Below, in pieces: positions 1 through 11,734 of a stretch of 64,000 nucleotides of DNA. Source of the stretch: Acanthochlamys bracteata (Eukaryota; Streptophyta; Magnoliopsida; Pandanales; Velloziaceae). A program made the translations under genes and the position numbers. Position 1 is the stretch's first letter. Every line of letters begins with the position of its first letter. The notes under the pieces are model-generated. The model was not told where the DNA came from, searched no databases, and worked only from the letters and a program-made list of their open reading frames with translations. Where the stretch lies: assembly GCA_019914995.1 (NCBI GenBank), contig CM034126.1:12281001-12345000 (forward strand), given 5' to 3'.

Positions 1-791
1 AGATCAGATAAGACTAGATTTCATAAAGCGTCGGAGATCGATTCAGGGAGCGGTGTTGGCAATTCGGCTAGCTTTAGAGGGATCTCCGAGAAGGATCGAG
101 AGAGTAAACAGAAAAATTGTGAAAATTTCATAAGAAATTTGACACGATTTTAATTAAAATATCAGATCGTCTTAACTGACCCGACCGAGACCCGACATCA
201 AAAACCTGAATTGACACGAAGTTTAAAACTCGAGTCGGATCTCGGGTTGGCTGCAGCCAACTTTAACCCCTACTTCTAGACAGAAAAAAGGGAAATAGCA
301 CAGCAGCAGTTTGTTTCCAACACTAAGTTATCCAAGCAAGGAATCTCCTGCTCCCCAAAATCAGGAAGGTTAAATAGTTTGTTACAGCAGTTTGCATAAA
401 AACTGTAGCATTCAACTTCAGACACAAAACTGACACAATCACACATTGAACTCCAAAATCAGTAAACATAAGACAGTTATACTACATAGAAGCGAAGCCG
501 TCATCTATTGGGCATGAAAGGCAGCACCTGCTAAAAGAAATGATGAAACCCCTCGAACAAAAGCACCTATAGGGAAGTTCTGCATTTCAGAGTATGGAGA
601 TTCAACTGGTCTCAAAGAACAACGACCAATGAAAGTTATGCTCCTATATACAGACGACAACCCCCTGCTAGCAAGCTTCAACTTCGTCCAAATTAGTTAT
701 CAGCTGAACTAAAAATTTCACGACTGGTCAGAATAATCTAGGTCTATGAACACTTTGATTTCAAGATTTCAAATTCTGTAAAGCAGTGGTT
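1..791. other. Downstream flank of the DUF620 gene, with a degenerate repeat
   Basis: No gene is visible here. The part next to the stop codon, roughly 490-791, is probably the 3' UTR of the minus-strand DUF620 gene, judged by position only. The outer part, about 150-275, has a degenerate sequence rich in CCGA/GGGT words that ends in AACCCCTA. Read on the other strand this is a TAGGGGTT end, resembling the ends of small hAT-like elements common in plants. No partner end was found inside the window, so this is only a hint. Confidence 0.3.
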
Positions 792-3407
792 CTAGACTTC
801 AACTCTCCACGCAATCTTATCTCTGTCCTCTTGTGATCTATCAACTGCCGTAACCTTAGCACGAATACTTCCAACCGTGGACTTCCCCCTATCCCCAGGA
901 GACAGCTCTGAAGCTTCACTGATTGAACCACATCTAATATCTGCGGGCGGAATAAAGCAGTCTATCGACAGGCCAGGAACATTAAAGGCCACCTCTTCAA
1001 TGGTCCAAGCCTCTTCCATCCTAGTCTTGGTGTGGCTCATGGCCATCTCTCCAAAGCGGAATAGAGTGACCACAGAACGGCCAGAGTGTGCAATCATTAT
1101 ACCTTCTACTGGGCGATAGTCATCAAGAAAAGAGTTAATGGTAGTCTCCCAATAGACAGCATCACCACAGGAATTGGGTTGGATTCGAGTTAAATGAGAG
1201 TCTTCCATGTGAACGAGAAGTCCAGTCCTCTGGCTGAAGTAGCCAAACAGTACATGCCTAATTATCTCAGCTGGTCCCTCACTGCGAGCCTTGAGCGTCT
1301 GTGGATCGGCAGAGAGCTTGAGAATGAAGCAATCTTCACCATTGACCTTCTTCTCACCTATGCATCTTGCATTTGCAAACATACTAGCAGTGCTCAATGG
1401 GTCGAGGCCCTGTTAAGACAGGTTGATTCAGATCACTTAAAACAAGTAAAGCATGCTTACTTAGTAGAGGCATGACAACATTCTGTTAACAGGAGAATTT
1501 ACTGAACATATACCTGGAGGGCACGACGAAGTGGACGGACAGGGCCCTTGGCAGCATGGGCACCAAGCCAGGGGGTGTGCCGCCACACAAGCTTGCCGTT
1601 GCAACCAGCATGGACCTTGCTGCCACCAACAGCAAGTTCTACATACCACATGTCAGGTGCCATCTGCCAGAGAACAAACCCGCCAGACTCAGCTGCACGA
1701 GACAAGCCACGACTACGGACAATCTTTGTTGCTGTTTCAAACTCAGAAGCGAGCATGCGGACACGCCCCATGGCATAGGCATTCCTAATGGTGCTCTGAA
1801 GTTTCAAGCCACCAGATGCAGCAGTGTACTGCTGGAGTATGTATTGTGCTGAGGAGGTTTCCTAACAATCGAGACAAATACAATTACATTCAGGTAGCAA
1901 GTTTCGTTGGTTCTTACTGTTTGATGATTCATTCTCAGAAATGAATAGAACAATAAATAGCATAGAGAACATTTACATACACAAATTCTTGCTATTTTTT
2001 TGGAGGGGTGAAACCAGCAAATTCAGAAAGAATTTTACCAATAGTTAATCTAATGATAACTAATTTTAAGGAAGTTGGAACCTTTACCTACTACTCCACA
2101 GAGAGATCAGTCCATAATATCTAGGAAAATGTAAGAAACAACACCTATTAAAAGCTTAAGGGTAAAATTCGGCTTTGCAGGGTACAACATAGAGGTAAAT
2201 AAACTGGTACATGAAAAAGCAAGCACAAAAACAATACAAAATGCATGCGTTTATCATGCAGGAGTTACAAGAACCCCAAAATGACAAGCAAAAACCAGAA
2301 AGAAAGAAGAAACATAAGAAGCCACACAAAACAAAATTCCAAAAAGAAAACATTATCATAGAACTTTTGAAGACAGTAGGGACAAACATTGATAAGGAAC
2401 AAAACGTTATTAGAACACCAACAACCACCAGAAAATCCAAAAATTAAAGTACTGAACAGTGAGAGCAATCCGGAAGTTACACAATTAGGTGAAGATTTAT
2501 CCGCAAGCAAAAGCACACAGAACCAGGAGAATGATTTCCCTAAATGATAAAAGGAAAATTATAAAGAACAGATTTTTTAATTCGAAACGATGATTTTCAA
2601 GTGAAGATCTACGAGACAACTAAAACGCAGAATAAGCCATAAATTCCAGTTTTTTTTCCAGTGAGGCCAATGCTTTTTAGTAGAGAACCACAAGAACAAT
2701 GTTCCATGCATAAATGACTCTCAAACCAAGATTTTCATATGTATATTAACCAAACTAGAAGCAAGAAAAATAAAACAATAATTTTCTCTAAAGAAGAAAT
2801 ATTTTCTAGTTTGAGAGGGAATGCTCACAATGGGTGTGTCCTTGATGCTGAGATGTGGTAACGGATCAACCGTGCTCACCCTGACTGGGGCCAACGGTGC
2901 TCCCATAACTCCCAAAAGCAGCCTGAGATCCGATTTCCCACTCCCACCAGCCGTTGCTCCTCCGCCACCCACCGCCGCTGACGCTGACGAAGCTCTCGAC
3001 AGCTGGCCCCACTTCACCCACTGACTCCACCCTTCCCTCCTTCCCCTCTCCGCTTCCGCCGCCGTGCCCAACCCTTCCGCTTCCGGTCCTTCAGTTAAAG
3101 GCGCTAACACTTCCCCGCCTGGTCGGAAACTCCCTGATCTCGACACAACAAACTGTTTCTGCTGCTGATCGAACGCTGACGACTGTGATCGCCGGTGTTT
3201 GCTCTTCCGTCTGTGAGAAAGAAGCCCTGACACAGGGGAAGTACTCCTGCGCCTTCTAGAAGTATCTTCTACTTCTTCAACGGGGAGCACCGTCACTGCC
3301 GCCACCGGCGAAGGGCTTTTTGAACGCCCACGACGACTTCTTGCCGGAGAAAGACCACGTACCACTTCTTCCTTCAATGCTGCAAAGAAACCTTGCTTCT
3401 TCTCCAT
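792..3407 (-). CDS. DUF620 family protein, three exons
   Basis: Coding exons in order are 2829-3407, 1514-1861 and 792-1409. All junctions are GT-AG in phase 0 and give 514 residues. The start is the ATG at 3407, because upstream codons in that frame lead only into valine-rich filler. The first 190 residues are poorly conserved: an Arg/Ser/Pro-rich stretch (RSRRGRSKSPSP near residue 25) followed by a Gly/Ala/Ser-rich linker. The DUF620 domain fills exons 2 and 3, with typical blocks such as GGFVLWQMAPDMWYVEL, KLVWRHTPWLGAHAAKG and EEVAFNVPGLSIDCFIPP. The family is plant-wide and has no established biochemical activity; some databases label members lipase-like, but I see no catalytic triad. 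The basic N-terminus looks disordered. The 967-bp first intron (1862-2828) holds nothing recognisable. Confidence 0.9.
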
Positions 3408-6400
3408 GTTTGCTACGACTACAACTATTACAACGAGCTCAAGCAACCATTAATAGATTCAGAACAGATTTCAAATTTGTAAAGACTCTGACACTAGACT
3501 GAAGTAGAACCAGTAGTAGAGTAAGACGAAAAAAATTAAAACATTTTGTGTTCTTGAGTGGGATTTGAAGAAGACGATGATGTAGAGAGAGTGAAGGGTG
3601 TGAGAGTGAAGAACAAAACAAATGGTAAACAAAATGAATGAGAGGAGAGAAATTGAATTTTACAATTAAAAGAAGAAGGTGTAGGTTAAAAAACAAAATG
3701 GCTGCCCGCGAACAGAAGAGAGACGACAAACGCCCCCGTTTGGATTCCTGTCACCTTCGGCTGATGTTACCTCCAACAGATTAACACTAGTGATTTGATG
3801 GAAGTTCTGTCGCAAACGTGTAGGACTTGGGTGAAAGTAGGGGAGGTAATGGGAACACAGTGCCGTTACGTGAAGATTCGGCGGACTTCGGCAGACGGCT
3901 TGACTGACGGAAAGTTGACGACGGACGCTGGACCAACTTTAGAACGTTTTTGCAATATCAGACCATAACATTACTATTCCGCTTTATGTTTTCATAGTTC
4001 ATAATATTGATCGATTCGATTGTTACTAAGTTTAGATATTTGCTAATCTATCTTATAGGATTCTACTTTGCAAAATAAGACCGAAACTTCACGTGACCAG
4101 AAAGAGGGGTAGTGATTCTGAATACTAATTAAAGAGATTATTAAACTAAAAAATATAAGGTTCATAGATTAATGATTGATTAACAACAACCTGCATAAAC
4201 CAATCTGATTTGAGTAATAAGAACAGAAGAAGGGAAAAAGAAAGTGCTTACATCACTGGAAATAAAGTAGACCTATTTCCCTTATTGAGTAAAATCAAAT
4301 CCAGTTGTCAGCCATTGACCCTGCACTTACCAGAAAAATTACTCTAATTTTATTTTTAATTACATTTTCTATGATAAAGTTCTTAACTTTCGATTTTAAT
4401 TACTTTAAAAGTAGTTAAATATTAAATCTAAATTTACTTTTAGAAGTTTATGTTTTTGAAATTACTTTTTCTAAAACTTAGTTGAGCGCAAGAAAGACAA
4501 CTTTGTTACCAACCACTATTGTTAGGATATGAATGAAATCGTGTTAGAAAGAATGTTTTCACAATTCCATGACTTCGGAATATTTCAAAATATTTATAAA
4601 AAAGAAATTATTTTAATTTTTTAATAAATTTGAAATTTTTATTTAAAAACAGTATTTAACTAAAATTTTTTGTATATTTAGATTCAAAATTTATAAATTA
4701 TGTTAAAATTTTATTAAAAATATAAATATTTAATTAGAATAAAAATTATTTAGACCAAACGTCCGCTCAGTGCGGGATGGGCCATGGCGACAGGCCCATT
4801 CAGTTTCGATAAAGGCCTTGTAAAAGTTCAACTTTTTTTATGGATGTCAAAAACTTTTATATTTTGAAATATTTGTAAAAAAATAAAATATTATAGATCG
4901 TAATAAGTTATATAATATACATTTTAATATATATTTTTATTTTCAATTCAAAAACAATAAACTTATATTCAAAAATCATAGAAGGAAATGTTTCTTCAAA
5001 AATATTACTTTTTGAGCAAGCATAAACATGTCTAAAATCAAATCCTTTTACGACGACTATAATATTAGTCCAAATTTTGTCAAACCTAAACTATTATGCC
5101 ATACCAATCAATCAATCATTATTGTATAAATTAAAATAGAACCACAATAATAATTTTAGATATCAGCGTAAAACTTTTTGGCTAAAATAAAGGACCCATT
5201 ATATTTTGCGTAGACAGCAACACGAGTTAATGCAGTAAATTAAGAAACTTTTGAGCGTGCTTATAAAATAAATTTTTTTAAAATAAAAAATATTTTTATT
5301 ATTTTTAAAAAATAAATTTTATTTTTTTTATTTTTAAAAATATAATAAAAATATAAAATAAAAAAATTTTATTGTGTAAAATTTTTTTAAATTTTTAAAT
5401 AAATTTTTAATATATTTATAAAATATATATTAAAAATTATGAAATAGAAAAAAAATTAAAAAACAGCGATTCAAACAGTCTCCCAAACTCATAAACAGAT
5501 GTCAATCTATTTACCATTCATTCACGCCAAACTAGCAAAAGAAGAAAAGAAACAAGGAGCAAAATATTAGTTATACGATGAAATTAAGTTAAGTAGGTTT
5601 TGGGATTTTCTTATTGGGCTTAAGGTCAAAGTCATTACCGTTCTCGATGAAATCAGTGGATAGGGGCCACCTGATTATGCTCTTGTTTATCGTCTACGGG
5701 GGCCATTGCGTTTGCAGAAGGTGCCAATAAGATTTCACGAACGCTTTAACTTTGAACTGTCATTTTCACAAACAATTGGCGCGCATTCAGTTATATCGCT
5801 CGCTGCGGCCAAGCGAGATGCGCCGCTGCTTCGCATATCACTGCTTCAATCATCGCAGTGTTGAATCATGTTCTCCAACTTTTTATTTTCCAAACTTTCC
5901 CTTTTTCCGCTGATAGTGTCTTCGTCCTTTGTCTCAGTTGGTTCATTTGATTTATCTGATGATTCAGTTCAGGTGTCTGTGGAGTTGTCTCTCTTTGTTT
6001 CTATATGTAGTAATTTTATGTTTTATGGATGCTTTGAGTAGTGATAGTGATAGCTTTAACCTGCTCAAGAAATTAGTAATTGAGTCATTGATGAATTTAC
6101 TGCAGTTGGGAGGCCATTGATCTAAAGTTTAACTTGTAATGAAAAATTACTTGTGGAGTTGTTAAGTTACATTGGGAGTGTTTGACGTTAAAGCAACTCT
6201 TAGTCAAGTGATAGAATGAATAAGTGCTAATGTAGAGAACTGATACTAACGACGGATTTGTTGATGATATACCATTGATAGATTGACTTGGTATCATATC
6301 TGGTTTGTGATAACTTTCATCACTTTAGTTGACAGTGCATTTGTTTTTATTTTTTGCTTCCTGGCTTGTGCTTGGCTTAATCTTTTATGACTCGAATCTG

Positions 6401-9400
6401 TGCAAACGCATCAATATCTCAGTATTGGTAGTTCCCATGTTTCCCTTTCTCAAGTTTATTTGAATAGTGACAGGCTGCAGTTTTAATTTCTACTATAATA
6501 TACTTTCTGCTATGACTTTGTCTATGTTGATCATTGAATGATTTGATGCAGATCTGGAGTCATTTGGTTGTGTTTTGTCAGATCATTTTTGTTCAGTTCT
6601 TGGAGTATACAAAACGATCAGATATGCCCCATAATTTTGACCTCGAAAAGTTTTCAATATTACATAAGCTACTTTGAAATCCACTGCAGTGGGATGATGA
6701 ATGTTGTTTTCATTTATTTGCAAAGTCCTAAATGTTGGGCCTCCAAGTTAGGCCGAGTCTAAATTGGTAGCATAAAAAGTTTGATGAGCTCAAATAAAAA
6801 ACGGGCTAACTTGATGAGTTAGATTTGGGTTAGTAAATGAAAGGGCTTGGGATAGTAGCAATGTGAAAACGGATTAGCTAACTTAGATATAGATCAGCAA
6901 CTCGCATTAAGTTGGATCGAGTGAACTTTGATTTGGTGGGTTTAATAGCCCACACTTTTTAATAGTCTCACATTGATTTGGGTGATGGAATGAGTATGAG
7001 TGGAAAAGTCTAACACCTAAGTAGTTGGCCAATCATTTTAGTTTGGGAATCTGATCCTACACCTAATATGAGAAATTTGAGTCATGGCTTGTATGCTGCA
7101 ACAATGTTCCATTTTTCAGTATTTTGATTACAGACTGGGCCTTTCTAAGTATATCTATGCTCTTGTCCAAGTCTGACCTTCTAAAGGTTTCACTTCTCCA
7201 ACTAGTTATTTGTCATCTAATTATGTCATCCTTCGGAACCATTGTACATATGAAATTTATTTTTGGCTATCCTGTCTTAGGTTTTTAATCAGAACCTTCT
7301 GGTAAACTTATTTCGTGCATCAGCTACCTCAATCAAGGCCGCTTATAGGGCAGTATTTGAGTGGTTTCTCTTATTGGGACTAGTTGATTCATAGTATAGC
7401 AGTTTAAGATAAACGTCTGCATCTTGCTAACTATTAAGAGCCAATAGTACCATTTAGGATGTTATAAGTATTATATCAATTGTTACATGACAAATATAAA
7501 AGTAGATTATTAAGGTGTTTCGTGATATATAGTTTCATATGATTTTATTTCTTTACTTACCCAGCTCTCGGATTTTCGTGTTAATTTGTCCTAATGGAAA
7601 AGGTGAAATTATTAGATTGGTGTGGGTTTCTAATAGAACTAGAAGAGCGGGGACAACTACTCATAAGTTGTCTAAACTTTTTGAAAAACAAAATTGTCAA
7701 AACTCGCAACACAAGATTTCACAAGGTAGTGCTTAAAATTCAAGTGGTTTCAGTTAATCTTTTTATGTAATAACTCATGAAGTTAAACCTTGGGGGATAA
7801 GAGATCGTGCTCAATCAGTTCGTACCATGTTAATGTTGGAAGAAAATCCGATAGAACTTCTATTGTTGAGTGCCAAAAGTTGAACATTTCATGACTTAGC
7901 TATGTGAAATACTGTGTGATACTTAACAGCTGCTATATTCATTGTCTTCAATGTAAATCAAATGCAAATTTTACGACTTACTATATCAAATTTTACTATA
8001 TGATGGGTAATATCGTTTGACAAAAAGAATTACTAAGTAGAAGTCAAGGACGAAATTGATTGTGGCATCTTCCAGTGAGATGGAGACTTTATTGGATAGG
8101 TGGCTGCATTTGATGAATATTGTTAAGCATTTACATCAATCCTAAAAACAAATCAAGGCCGTGTTCCCTTGATAAGTAGCCTGATGCCTGGAAGCAAGAA
8201 GTAGTTGGTGATTAATTGCCTTAGAAGTTAGAAGTAGAGCCTATAAAGTTTAGGTCAATGCAATAAGATGAAGAAGCCACTGATGAGAGCACACACACAA
8301 AGCAAAATGTTCCCGATTCTTAAAGCAATTAATATATGATGGGTAAGAGACAGTGAGGTATTTGCTGGCAGAGTGCAATCTAGTACTTAGCCGCCGAGGT
8401 CATTGGTTTTATAACTACTTGTAAATTGATTAATGTGGTAAATGATCATTATGATTCTTTTCGTCGTAGTCTCAAGTCTTTGACTTAGCCAGCTTGCAGA
8501 GTTGGACAGGTTTATCTTATTTTAGTAGAGTCAATTTGTTAATTGTTGAGAATGATAGATACTGTAAACAATAGGCAGAGAGGTTAACTCTCACATTTGG
8601 GATCCATATGAATACTTAAATAAGTAAGAGAATACAAATAAACTATATACTATATTTATCATTCCCCTTTTTTTCTTGGTTCGAATTTGAGTGTTTGCTT
8701 TGGTTGAAACTTTGAGGAAAGTTCTTTATGATTATATACTTGTTAAGCTCAGGAAATTAGAGATCATGAATGAATTACCTGGGTAGAATCCATAAGTAGA
8801 GAAGAAATTTGTTATTGCTGGGTACTGGAAGCAGTGGTTCCGCCAGGGAGGCTGTGGGTTTAAGCAATAGCAATTTTGAAGAAATATTTCAATTTTCAAG
8901 CAGCACGGCAACATCCTAGCTTCTTCCCAGTTGCAAGCAAAATATTCATGGGTTCTTATTTCATACATTATAGGTGCAGACGGCAGCAGGGAAAGTGATC
9001 AGAACCTTCTTGTGCTTCAGCATGGTTCCAAGTGCACTGTATAATAGCAACATCACATGAAAGTCCAACTCAGATAACCTTGCAAGGAGAAAACAAAGAC
9101 GTTAATTAACGTATCAGAAATTCGAAAAGGGAAACGTAAGGTAACCATCCTTCTCTCCTTTGCTTTGCATTGCAGTCTCCAGCCAAGCATTTCCTTTGAA
9201 ACCGCGTCCAGTGAAGCCCTGCTCATGATACAACCTCGACATAGTGCACGTATGCATATTTTTTATGCGTGCTTGTTTAGCTAGATATCGCTCAACACAT
9301 TGGAAAACGTAGTTTAGCCTTAATTAATTGCCTTGCGTGCTTCTGGAGATTTTGAGTATAATATGCAAATGATTGTTATCTGTAGTTAACTTTGGTGCTT

Positions 9401-9600
9401 AACTTTGTTGTTAGCTGTTATCAACTAATGAACTTTTACCATTAGCTAACAAGGAATTCATCCACAGCTCTTCCAGAATAGTTTTGCTTTTCATATTCCA
9501 GAACTCATTAACGACTCTTTAATTACTCTTTTGCATTTCTCTTTAGAACCGATCAGTCTTTCTTGCATGCCAGCACACAACCCACTAACCCACCCTACCC
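3408..9600. other. Long intergenic region between the DUF620 and GASA genes
   Basis: About 6.2 kb without a supportable gene. 3408-3760 is the probable 5' UTR and promoter of the DUF620 gene; its minus strand is CT-rich. 4100-5500 is very AT-rich and includes one miniature-element copy. 5600-5900 is locally GC-richer (words such as GGGGGCCATTGCG and CTCGCTGCGGCC) and could be an old promoter or exon-like stretch read on plus. 5900-9600 contains only short open frames with no family resemblance. A decayed gene or non-coding transcript from about 5.7 kb is possible but not shown. Confidence 0.4.
5250..5475 (-). repeat. AT-rich miniature element, family A copy
   Basis: It matches other copies in the window by an ordered set of words: TGCTTATAAAATAAA at one end, the core ATTTTTAAAAAATAAATTTT, then AAAAAATTTTATTGTG, then AATATATTTATAAAATATAT. 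The order is reversed relative to the copy at 36105. Boundaries are approximate and no clear target duplication was found. Confidence 0.5.
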
Positions 9601-9632
9601 TCCCATCCCCATCCCCAATCCTTCATTACTTC

Positions 9633-9640
9633 TTTAAATA
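9633..9640 (+). promoter_or_regulatory. Probable TATA box of the GASA gene
   Basis: The word TTTAAATA lies 129 bases before the ATG, just after a C-rich stretch (ACCCACCCTACCCTCCCATC, roughly 9590-9609). The distance leaves room for a 5' UTR of about 100 bases, usual for small plant secreted-peptide genes. Confidence 0.5.
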
Positions 9641-9768
9641 CCAAGCCCAGGTGCCTTCAGAGATTCTCACCCAAAACCAACCACAACACTACTGCTAGTG
9701 TTCTTCTTGCTTATTAAAATCTCAAGTGCCAGCTTCTGGTTCATTCCTCTATTGAGACAACAAACAAA

Positions 9769-10289
9769 ATGAAGGTTCTCAAGGCGACCTTGGCTCTCCT
9801 GGTTCTCCTGCTTGTCTTCTCCTATGCTCAGGCCATTGCCCCAGCTGCCCCAGTCTCACGTATGCCACTTTCTCATGTACAATATGCTGCTCTTGTTCTA
9901 TTAGTTAGTCATGAGGTTCAACTTTAGATTAGTTCTCATGTTGAAGCTGAAGCTGGATTTCCTTTGTATTAAACGAGTACAGATTCAGTCTGCTAGTAGA
10001 AACTTTAAATTTACGTTTTCTTACTTTTGATAATTAATTGTCATCTCTAATGCTGGATTATCTTGATGCTAAAGTTGCTTGATGGCTTTTGTTGTGTACA
10101 GCAATCTGTGTCAAGAAGTGCAACTTCAGGTGTTCCAGGGCCGCTGTGAACGACCGGTGCGTCAAATATTGTCAACTTTGCTGCATGCAATGCAACTTCT
10201 GTGTGCCACGTGGCACCTACGGCAACAAGGATGACTGCCCTTGCTACAGGGACATGCTCAATTCAAAGAAGAAGCCCAAGTGCCCATGA
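9769..10289 (+). CDS. GASA / snakin-type cysteine-rich secreted peptide
   Basis: Two coding exons, 9769-9859 and 10102-10289, are joined across a 242-bp intron (GTATGC...TACAG) in phase 1 and give 92 residues. Residues 1-22 are a clear signal peptide (Lys-rich start, Leu/Val core, end SYAQA). A very short linker IAPAAPVS leads to a 60-residue C-terminal GASA domain with the full set of 12 cysteines, the conserved [14 protein letters not shown] block and the usual KPKCP end. GASA peptides are gibberellin-linked, cell-wall or apoplastic peptides that act in growth and, as snakins, in defence. Cysteines 8 and 9 are spaced C-x-x-C (QCNFCVP), where many members have C-x-C. It is the only intact plus-strand gene in the window. 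I do not assign a subfamily number. Confidence 0.95.
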
Positions 10290-11734
10290 GAAATTCAAGT
10301 TTTAATTTCTAGCAAAACATCGTTATAAAATAATGTTTCCGTCTTGGAAACTGTTATGGTTTTTTCTGGGATTTATAATTTTATATGTACTAAAAGTTTG
10401 GGGAGAGGAAACAATATTTATGGGCTATTGTGTTCTATATGTAAGGGATTTCTTTACCTTATATAAATTAATATGGTTTTATTTGGATGGGTTAAGTAGT
10501 GTACAGAATATATTCGTGAAGGATTTAATTATTGGTTATGGATACTTTCTTGTTCCGTCTTTCATTCAACTGTTTAATTTATCAAAATTTAAGATTGAGA
10601 GATCTCAAATGAAAAACAGTGGCTTGAAGTGAGTGGTTCATTCCTTCGAAAATGGATACAGAAGGTTGGAGATTTTCATGATTCCATCATCACAGTTAAT
10701 GTTAGTGCTAAACTGTCAAAAGCAATCCAACCTGAAAGCATGTTTCAGCGCGTTTGACATCATCGTTTCAAAAACTACTTTTTAATTTTTTTTAATTATA
10801 TATTTTTTAATACATATTTTATAAATATTTAAAAATTTAATTTAAAAATTTAAATAATATAAAAAACTTTACATAATAAATTTTTTTATTATATATTATT
10901 ATTTTTTAAAAAAAAATTAAAATATTTTTTATTTTAAAAAAATTCTATTTTATAAGCAACCTCACAATGTCCCAGTGATAAAAGTAACGATTTGAATTAT
11001 ATGTCTACACTACCAAGCTTCTAATTGTTTCGCATTCTTCCATCATAAACTTGTATCAGATATTAGTACACGATCTTTCATGATGCGCTCTACTGTAGTC
11101 TTTATATGGCAACTAAGTCAAGATCATGATACTGTTAAAACAAGGAGTAAACATAAATATTCCTGAAACAGAAGATATTCGAACTGATCCACTACCCAGC
11201 AGTGACCTTTGAGGTCAATTTTGCATACACAGTAGATCCTGAACGTATAGTAATCCATTCCGTTCTTTGAAAATTTCTCTCTGAATAATATCAATTACAT
11301 TAAATGTCAAGCATCCATTAGTTAGATACAAAAATATTGCCCTTCACACTGTAAAGATCTAATAAACTAGTAGTAAATTCTTGCCCAGAATCCTTAACAG
11401 CCTACTTCACAAAATAAGACAGAATCTCTTGTAAGCATTCTTCCTCTTCAACGTCTACCGTAACAATACAGTAGCACAAGGTGCAACCAACTCTATGAGG
11501 AAGCTTCTTTTTAACTGCAAATGTGCACTTGACCACAAGGCACAACTGCTTTGAAATTAGCAGCAGAGTTGCAGAAAGCAACTGCTATCCCTAAATCATG
11601 TTCAATGGAGTGTCACGCTTAAAGCAAAAATAAGGATATGTAGGCCAAGACCTTCATCCTTCAAATGTCAAATCTTCTATGTAAGTGTAGCTGGCAGGAA
11701 GTAAACGAACCTTCCAAGTAATGCTAGATCTTGC
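10290..11734. other. Intergenic region between convergent GASA and aspartyl protease genes
   Basis: The first few hundred bases are probably the GASA 3' UTR and the last few hundred the protease 3' UTR, since the genes converge. The middle holds one AT-rich miniature element. The open frame at 10333-10632 is low-complexity hydrophobic translation of AT-rich DNA and is not a gene. Confidence 0.45.
10745..10965 (+). repeat. AT-rich miniature element, family A copy
   Basis: Same order of words as the copy at 36105: TATTTTTTAATACATATTTT, ATAAATATTTAAAAATTTAA, then a TACATAATAAATTTTTTTAT core, ending in TTTTATAAGCAACCTC. It sits about 455 bases beyond the GASA stop codon. Boundaries are approximate. 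Confidence 0.55.

Noticed and set aside
1461-1852. Overlapping open frames on both strands around 1.5-1.85 kb
   Set aside because: Shadows of DUF620 exon 2. Only the frame with GGFVLWQMAPDMWYVEL fits the family and splices in phase.
8341-8420. Possible tRNA-like or SINE box (GGTCATTGGTTTTATAAC)
   Set aside because: It does not match A and B box consensus and no cloverleaf could be drawn.
8732-8968. 78-codon minus frame in the spacer before GASA
   Set aside because: No recognisable domain, no splice context, and the opposite strand gives nothing better.
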